From: Algoriphagus ratkowskyi
Lineage (GTDB): Bacteria; Bacteroidota; Bacteroidia; Cytophagales; Cyclobacteriaceae
Assembly: GCF_002150505.1 (NCBI RefSeq)
Contig: NZ_MSSV01000018.1
Coordinates: forward strand, 1 to 64,000
Length of the DNA stretch: 64,000 nucleotides
Direction of reading: 5' to 3'
Shown here: piece after piece, positions 35,201-44,200 of the stretch
Position numbering within the stretch: the stretch's first letter is position 1
Layout: each line of letters opens with the position of its first letter
The notes under the pieces: generated by a model
Database searches by the model: none
Told to the model about the DNA's origin: nothing
What the model saw: the letters and a program-made list of their open reading frames with translations, nothing else
Made by a program: the position numbers and the translations under genes

Positions 35201-38200
35201 AGTAGTACTTGGTGCGATGGTTATATCTTGAGCTGTACTGATATTCCCACTGGCATTTTTGGTACTACCATTTGATAAAATAAGATTGCTGTAACTCAGT
35301 GGATTGACATTCTGGGTGCTGCTTCCGTTAAAATTAACTGTATTTGGAGCAGACGAAGTTGCATCAAGTGTACCTGATAGTAGGGTCAATTCATTTCCAA
35401 CACCCAATGTAGAATTAACTGACAATTGAAGTGATATTCCATTTATAGTGGCATTAAAAAGATTTGCAGTACCACTTAGATAGGAGGATCCTGTGAATGT
35501 AGTGGTTCCTGAAGATGCCGACAGGTTACCAACTACGATGAGTCCTGAGGAAATCGAAAAGTTTGCATCGGTTGTAACTGAGCCTGGTATGGCGAGGGTA
35601 CCAAAGCTAATGTTGCCCGCTCCAGAAATTGCTTTAGAGGTTCCACTCATACTAAATGCACCTATTCCTGTAGTCAAACTTCCACTGACCAATAAATTGC
35701 CGCTAAGTTCCATTGCTTGAACTACGTTTATACTTCCGCCTACAGTCAGGTTTTGGAGTGAGATGCCGAGACCAGAAATTGTTTTACCTATGCCTGTCAT
35801 AAACACAGTTCCACCTGTAGCCTGGTTGAAAGAGCCTGAACCTGTTGTTAAAAGATTACCTGCTATGGTAAGATTTGCATTTGCAAAATTTACCAAAGAA
35901 CCAGCAATTGTCAGATTGTTAAAATTTTGGACACCTGTACCGCTTACAGTAGCTCCTGATCCCGCGTAAATGATAGTAGAGTTATTGCCATTAAACAACC
36001 CATTGTTCACCCAATCTCCGCCTACAGTATGGCTAAAATTCCCTCCGTTAAAAATCGTTGATGCTCCAATGGAAACATTTCCGATTACAGTGATATTTTC
36101 ACTTCCTGTGTAGGTTACTGAAGTCCCAGTACCCACATTACTGGTAAAGTTTCCTCCTACAGTAAATGGTGAACTAGACAATATTTTGATTACAGCTCCA
36201 CCAGAACTGCTAAGGACTAGGTTTCCATACAACTGATTATCTACTATTTGGTTGGTGCCGGAATATTCAACCGTACTTGCTACTATGAGATTATTGTTGG
36301 TATAATTAGTTGGATAAGAATTAGTTCCGCCTATTCTCAGTGTGGTATTGTTGGAAAGAGTTAGAATTCCTCCTGCAGTGGCTCGGTTAGCAGTAAATGT
36401 GGAGAGATTGAATACCCCTGCAGAAACTGAAAGATTGCCATTGATTGTGGTATTGTTTGCTAATGATACACTTGAAGAATTGGCAATAAACAGGTTATTG
36501 AAATTTGTAGCAAAAGTGCCACCTATTGTTTGAGCTGCAATGCCATTAAAAGTAATAGTAGATGTTCCTCCAATTAAGGAATTATTCCCACTGTTATTTG
36601 TCCAGTTACCATTTACAGTACTATTGAAATTATTGGCATTTAAAGAACCTGCTGAGATCAATACATCCTTCACTGTTATGGCATTCGGTAGAATAAGACC
36701 ATTTGTATTATTTACCGTCAGGTTATTAAATGTGGATATGCCAGAGAATGTCTGCTGCCCGGATATTCCATTGAACTCAATGGTGGAGCCAGCAGGCGAA
36801 AATGTTCCTGAGTTAGCCAAATTACCTCCAATTTTATGTGTAAAGGAGCCAGTAGTAAAGTTGTTACTTATAGAGACATTACCTGCAATGTTCAATTGAC
36901 CTATTGCAGTTTTGGATCCTGATCCAGAGAATATTACATTCTGAAAGTTGGAAGCTGCTATGTTAGCAGCATTTGTTCCATTAAAATCAATGGTAGAACC
37001 AGTTGCTAGCAAACACCCAGAATTAGTCCAACTTCCTCCAACAGTGTGAGTAAAAGCTCCGGTAGTAAAATTGTTGGTTATTAGAACATTTCCTGTAATT
37101 GTCAGCCCTGCTGTAGCCACTTTGGTTCCAGCTCCGGTAAAACTCACATTTGCAAAAGATCCTGAATTAATAGTTGAAATGGCAGGACCTTTAAATTCTA
37201 CGATACTTGTAGATCCTGAGTTAAATGTCCCATTGATTGTCCAGTTTCCCGCTACTTCTAGGACTGCTGATCCTTCGCTGGTTAAAGTTGCTCCACTTGC
37301 TACTTCGATTGATTGAGTTTTGCCTCCGGCGACACCGATAGTTGGGCTAAATGGAGTTCCTGAAGGAATAATTACATCTGTTGTTAATGTTGGTATTCCT
37401 CCACACCAATTGGAAGCAGTATTCCAATCAGAACTTGTGACTCCAAACCAAGTTCCAGGCACACAGTTACCAGTAGCAGTAGTTAATATACCTGTTCCCG
37501 TGCTGCTGAAATATTGAGAAAGTTTAAACTGAGCGGAGGAAGCTGTACTGCCATAAGAGCCGGCAGGCTGTGTAGCTCCACCTAGTGTTACGGTATTAGC
37601 TGTATGATTTACATTCAGTAATTTTGCCACGGCAGTTCCAGACACTGAGAAATCCTCAGTTACAGTCACAGCACCACTTAGGGTTTTATCTCCCGATCCT
37701 GCCAGTTCCAGATTGCGATAAGTCAAAGCTGGGATGGCTTGCGCAGCTGAGGCACTGAATCGAAGTTGGGAAGCGCTAGCTACTTTGCTGCCTGCTCCTG
37801 AAAGCGTCAGATTTCCTGAGACAATTTGAATAGTTCCTTCTATTTGCGGTGCAAAGGAAGTAGTACCTGAGGTATTCGTTACTGATAGTCCATTGTAACT
37901 GCCATGGACCACTTTTTGGCTACCAGTTCCCGCTCCATAGATAACTCCGAAAGCCCAAGTTTTTCCAGCAGGCAAAGGTGTAGTAGAAGTATTTGACGTT
38001 GATAATGTACCTGTCCCAGTAGTAGTAAGTGTATTGCTTAGTAGGGCATTTGACCCCATCGATAAGGTTTGCGAGGCAGGAATAGTGAGTGCTCCGCTTA
38101 AAGAGATAGATTGACCCGCAGTGATTGTGTTTCCTCCACTGAGGTTCAAAGTCATATTCCTTAATCCAATTCCTGAGACTTCATCACCTGTAGTTTTATT

Positions 38201-41200
38201 TCCACCGAGATAGGTTAAATCATAGACATTACTACCTTGAATAGTTCCGGCAAATGTGCCATCAGTGCGATCAATTGAAGAGTTTGTAATACAGGTTAAT
38301 TTGTTATTTGAAACTAAATCTCCATCCAGAAGGAACAGCTTACCAGATATAGCGATAGGATCGTCAGTAGAAAGAGTACTGTTCGCTTTGTTAATCGTCA
38401 AATTGTAGAAGGAGTTTGTGCCAGACCCAGAAATAACTTGATCTTCATCTGCATTATTGAATAGGACCGTACTGGTAGAACCAGGAATAAAAGTCCCATC
38501 ATTTGTCCAGTTATCATCTACAGTGATAGACCTAGTACCTTGAATCTCCAGTATTGCACCTGTCTCAATAGTAATATTATACACATTGTAATTTGTGCCT
38601 GAGCTGATAATAGGAGAGAAAGGCGTTCCTGCTGGAATTACTACTTCGGTAGTAGCATTTGGTACACCACCACACCAATTAGAGGCAGAATTCCAGTTGG
38701 AGCTGAAATATCCTAGCCAAACACCTGGAGTACAAGTGCTGTTAGTAACATTCAAAATACCAGTACCGGTCGTCCCAAAATATTGCGCAACTTTGAAACT
38801 TGCAGTTGTAGCTACTGTCGATCCATAAGAACCATTCGACTGGCCGGCGGATCCCAAGGTCAGATTTGCAGCAGTATGAGTTACAGAACTACCCAGTCTA
38901 GCTATGGCTAAGCCATTGACTGTTATTGTTCCAGCTATTGTAGTGGCAGTTCCAAACGTTTTGTCCCCACTGCCTTGGAGAATCAAGTCTCCATAGCTGA
39001 TAACTGGGATAGATTGATTGGCCGTCGCGCTATAATTTACTCTTGAACCAATACCTGTCACCAATCCTGTAGACTTAGTGAAATTACCTGACGCAATTTC
39101 TATTTCGCCACCTGCTGATAGTGGGTCAAGGGTAGTAGTCCCAGAAGTGTTTAATACGCTTAGCGCGTTATAAATACCATAGACGATACGTTGATTTCCA
39201 GCAGATGCGGTATAGTTTATCCCAAATGTCCAAGTCTTTCTTCTTGGCAGAGGAGGGACAGTTGCATTTGCGGTGTTCAATAGCCCAGTCCCCGAACTTA
39301 CATTCATGCCACTTAGTGTAAATGTGGACATGTTCAAACTCATAGTGGCAGGAATAGCTAATTGCCCTGTCTGTGCGATGTTAGTTGTGGCAGTGATCTC
39401 GTTATCAGCAACTACGCTCAAAGTAATATTTCGTAAGCCTGTTCCTGATAATTCAGCACCTGTATTTTTGCTATTTCCTTGGTAGATCACATCGTATGCC
39501 GCTACACCTTGAATCGTCCCTGAAAAAGTAGAAGTTGCTCCCGTGATTCCCCCTCTGGTTATTTGAGTATTTGCTACGACAGTTAATCTAGAACCAGCAG
39601 TCAAAGTACCAGCTGTCAAAACCAAGGAATTGGTCAAGGTTAGGTTGGAATTTAGGATTACTTGATCAGCAGAGGCTTTCTCCAGAATTACTCGATAAAT
39701 AGAGGTGCTAGAAGTACCTCCAAAGGTTTGATTTCCTACAGCTTTGAAAATGATTCTACCTTGATTTGGCGTATAAGACCCATTATTGGTCCAGTTGCCA
39801 TAAATATCCAAATTAAAGGCGCCCGAAAAAGCAAGCGTTGCATCTGTCTGAATAGTGATGTTACGTACAATTGCTCCTGCAGATCCTATAATGGGTTGGT
39901 TTGGGGCAGAGGCGGATATTGTTACATCTGTAGTGGAGGAAGGAATCGATCCACACCAGTTTGCTGCGTCATTCCAGTCTGAGCTGACATATCCAAGCCA
40001 CAATCCAGCAGTACAATTACTGCTTGCCACAGTCAATATTCCAGAGCCGGTTGCTCCAAAAGAAGTATTGATTTTGAAGGTTGCTCCGGAAGCTGAACTT
40101 CCAAAAGTGCCATTGGGCTGACCTGTACTTCCTATTGTGAGGAAAGACGCTGAGTGGTTTATGCTGCCCAACTTGGCAATGACCCCTGGAATAATAGTCA
40201 AAGAACCAACAATATTGGACGCTCCTGAGAAGGATTTATCTCCACTACCATCTAAAATTAGGTTGTTGAAAGCTATTCCAGGCACAGATTGAGGGCCATT
40301 TGCAGCAAAACGAACTGTGGAGCCCGTAGACGTATATGCTCCCAAAGCTGTAAAATTGCCTGTGGAAAGTACAATTTCTCCTCCATCGCCAATAGGAGCA
40401 AGTGTGTTTGTGCCTGAACTATTAGAAGCAGTAAGTCCATTGTACGTCCCAAATACTAATTTTTGGCCGCCAGTTGACGCGGTGTAGTTGACTGGGAATG
40501 ACCATGTTTTTCCAGCTGGAAGTGGTGTTGACCCTGTGTTTTGAGTTGTTAGTAGCCCAAGACCAGTGGTGATTAGAGAAGTATTGGACAGAGAAAAAGT
40601 GCCCATGGCCAATGTATTGCCAGAAGGGATGGCCAGTGTACCTGTATGGGCAATGTTAGTTCCGGCAGTAAGTATATTTCCTGAAGTTAGCCCTAGGGTC
40701 AGGTTTCTCAATCCAGCAACTCCGCTTAATTCAGCACCACTGGTTTTATTTTCTCCGCTATAAATCACATCATAGACATTAGATCCTTGGAGAGTGCCTG
40801 TAAATGAGGTCGGTAAAGAGGCTGTTCCAGCTCTTTGGATACTTGAATTAGCACCCATAGTCAAGTTGGTGCCTGCTGCGAGTGTGCCGGAAGTAAGTGT
40901 CAGAATATTGGAAACGCCGGTAGCGTTCGAAAGCGTTAGTATTACCCCACCATTTACTTGGAGATTATAAAAGTTTTTAGCCCCACTGCCACTTATCGAT
41001 GATGGTCCTGCATTGAAGAGAAAAGTACTGTTCTCAGCATCAAAGGAACCGGAGTTAGAGAAGTTTCCGGAAATTATATGTGAAAATGTCCCTGCGTCCA
41101 TATTCCCAGCAGCAAGAATTGCCAGATCTCCAGAAACTGTGATTGCTCCATTAAGGGATTTGATTCCAGACCCAGAAAAAGTAATATGTTGAAAATTACT

Positions 41201-44200
41201 TGCCCCTATCAATGCATCGTTACTGCCAGAAAAGTTAACTGTGGAAGCACCAGAGATGAAAGTTCCAGCATTCGTCCAGTTTCCTTCTACATTAATTGTA
41301 AATGCTCCTGAAACAGTTAACGTCGCACCATTTTGTATTAGCAAGCTTCTTGCTATTGCTCCATTGGCTCCAATGCTTGGTTGATTTGGAGCTGAAGATG
41401 AGATAACCACGTCGGTAGTTGCTGTAGGTAATCCTCCACACCAGTTGGTAGGATCAAACCAGTTAGTAGAAGTGGTTCCTAGCCATTCTCCATAAATACA
41501 AACTGATGTGACATTGATCAGGCCTGTTCCAGTAGTCCCAAAATATTGACTGATTTTATTCGTAGCGCTGGAGGCACTACTACCATACGATCCTGTGGAT
41601 TGAATCACATTGTTAAGTAAGAGTGATCCCACAGTTCGATTTGTATTACCTAATTTTGCGACAGCTGTCCCACCAATCGACAAACTTCCTGAAATGTTAG
41701 TAAGTGTAGAAAGTGTTTTGTCTCCGCTGCCATTCAATGTCACATTGTTAAATGTAATTGCAGGGATAGATTGTGCTGCAGAAGCATTAAATACTACGTT
41801 TGATCCTGTGACAGTATAGGTTTGAGAACCTGTCAAAGTGAATTGACCTGATCCGATTGTAATATTTCCTTCACTTAATTGAGCCAACGTGATAACTCCA
41901 GAAGATCCTGATAGATCCAATCCTGAATACGTCCCAAACACCACTTTTTGTGAACCGGTAAGATTGGCATATCGAACCAAAAAACTCCAGTTTACACCAG
42001 CTGGTAATGGATTGATTGTCGTATTGCTTGTGATCAACGTACCAGCACCAGAAGTTGTTAAGCCTGGCCTTGTAAGCTGAAATGTGCTCATATTCAGCGT
42101 GTTTCCAGTAGGAATAGTCAATAGTTGAGATAAACTTACAATTGCGGAAGCAGTCAAGGTAGTACTTGCATTCATTGCAAGAGTAACATCCCGCAGGCCA
42201 GTGCCTGTGATCTCAGATCCTGTTGATTTTGTCCCAACTTCATAGACCACATCGTAAGCATTGCTGCCTTGTATGCTTCCTGTCATCCCTGTGGAGGTGC
42301 CAGTCCCTCTTCTTCGGATAGTAGATGCTGCACCCATGGTCAAATTGCTGCCTGCTGCCAAGGTACCAGAATCAAGGATCAGTTGATTGGAAATACTGAA
42401 TCCATTAGCAGCCGTCAGACCAGCAGTATTATTTAGGGTAAGATTATAAAAGGTATTGGAAGATGCAGTGATAGTTTGGGCTGCCGATCCATTGAAAGTA
42501 ATTGTACTCGTTGATGGAGTATATGATCCGGTGCTGCTAGTCCAGTTGCCTGCAAGAGTATGGAAATAGGCTCCTGCATTAAAATTATTTGTAATAGAAA
42601 TATTTCCAGTGGCAGTTAGAATTCCTATTGCATTTTTTGCACCAGATCCACTGAAGGTCAAATTATTGAAATTACTGGCGCCGATATAGCTGTGAATTGT
42701 TCCAGTGAAATTGATGGTAGATCCAGTAGCTGTGAATGTGCCTGCTTTAGTCCAATTTCCTCCCACTGTGTGCGTTAGGGCTCCAGCTGTGAAATTTCCG
42801 GCTATCGATACATTACCTGATATTGCTAAGGGGCCAGAAGCAGATTTTACACCTGAACCTGAAAAGATCACATTTTCGAAGTTAGAGGTGCTTATTGCAG
42901 CTGCCCCTGTACCATTAAAATCAAATGTGGATCCACTGGCAGTAAATGTTCCATTTCTAGTCCAATTACCGGCTACTTGGTAAATATAGAGACCGGGAGT
43001 CCAGTTGGAACCTGCATCAATTGAAACATTTCCTCCTACAGAAAAACCAGCAGAACCAATTGATGTAGTAGTGCCTGTGAAGGTTAGATTTCCGCATATA
43101 GCAGATGTAGCAGAGGAAAATGTTTTGGTATCAGATCCACTTATAATTAGAACCCCATAATTTACACCTCCTATGAGTTGACCTAAATTTCCATCGTATT
43201 CGACTATACTAGTACAAGGAATCGTGTAAGTGCTGTAGTTTTTAGGGAAATTGTCAGTTCCCCCTACATTCAATTTCAATCCTGCACCAAGGCTAAATGT
43301 TCCACCAGCAGCGCTTTTATTCAACGTAAATGTATCAAGATCAAGATTGCCTTGGTTGACCAACAAGTCAGCTCCTACGACTACATCTTTCTCCCAACTC
43401 ACGGTATTAAATCCAGAAAGACCGGTGTTTTCTATTCTTATGGTATTGACGGAGGATGGGAAGTTTGAGTTAGAGGTTTGATTCGTGGTTCCGTTGAAGA
43501 TGTAATTAGCATCTGCATTGTAGTTACGGGTACCTGTTGACCGTACATGTCCAGTTCCGCCAGTGGTTGCAATTCCATCTACTGCTCGAATGCCGAGAGT
43601 AGCTCCAGAATTTATAGTGAAATTTCCTCCACCATTAAAGGTTGTAGCATCGCTTGCTGTTTGAATGCTTGAATTTGCACTTATATTCCAATTGATTTGG
43701 TTACTTACAATCCCCCCTGATAGGAAAGTCTGAATTGGACCAGCTCCATTTAAGTTTATAGTTCCAACACCGCTACTTGATTCAGTGATGGTGCCTGCCG
43801 AATGTGTAAAATGACCTGCTACAGCTAAAGAACTCCCGAAAGTGCTTAAACCCATATCCAAGGTGCCACCAGTTTGGTTATAATTTCCTGCTATAGTTAA
43901 AGTTCTTGCGGCCGTGGGAGAGATATAATAATTTCCGCTTATTAATGATACGTTACCATCTACTTGGTAATTGCTTCCTTGCCTTAATGATCCACCGGTT
44001 CCATTTTGAATAATAAGGTCCCCAGCAATTCTGATAGGAGACCAAGTCATATTTACTCCCATCCCAGAACTATTTAAAACAACGTTGCCAAATGTCTGAG
44101 CTGTTCCTCCAGAAGTTGTAGTGGTAGTCCCAGTTATTCTAAGAGTCGAATTTGGATCCCATGTGCTTAATGGTAATGCTGCACCGTTTCGATTATGATG

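Noticed and set aside
30049-43481. Many plus-strand open frames of 60-119 codons across the giant adhesin gene
   Set aside because: They are antisense shadows produced by the biased codon use of the Gly/Ser/Thr-rich minus-strand gene. None has a domain, leader or conserved start.
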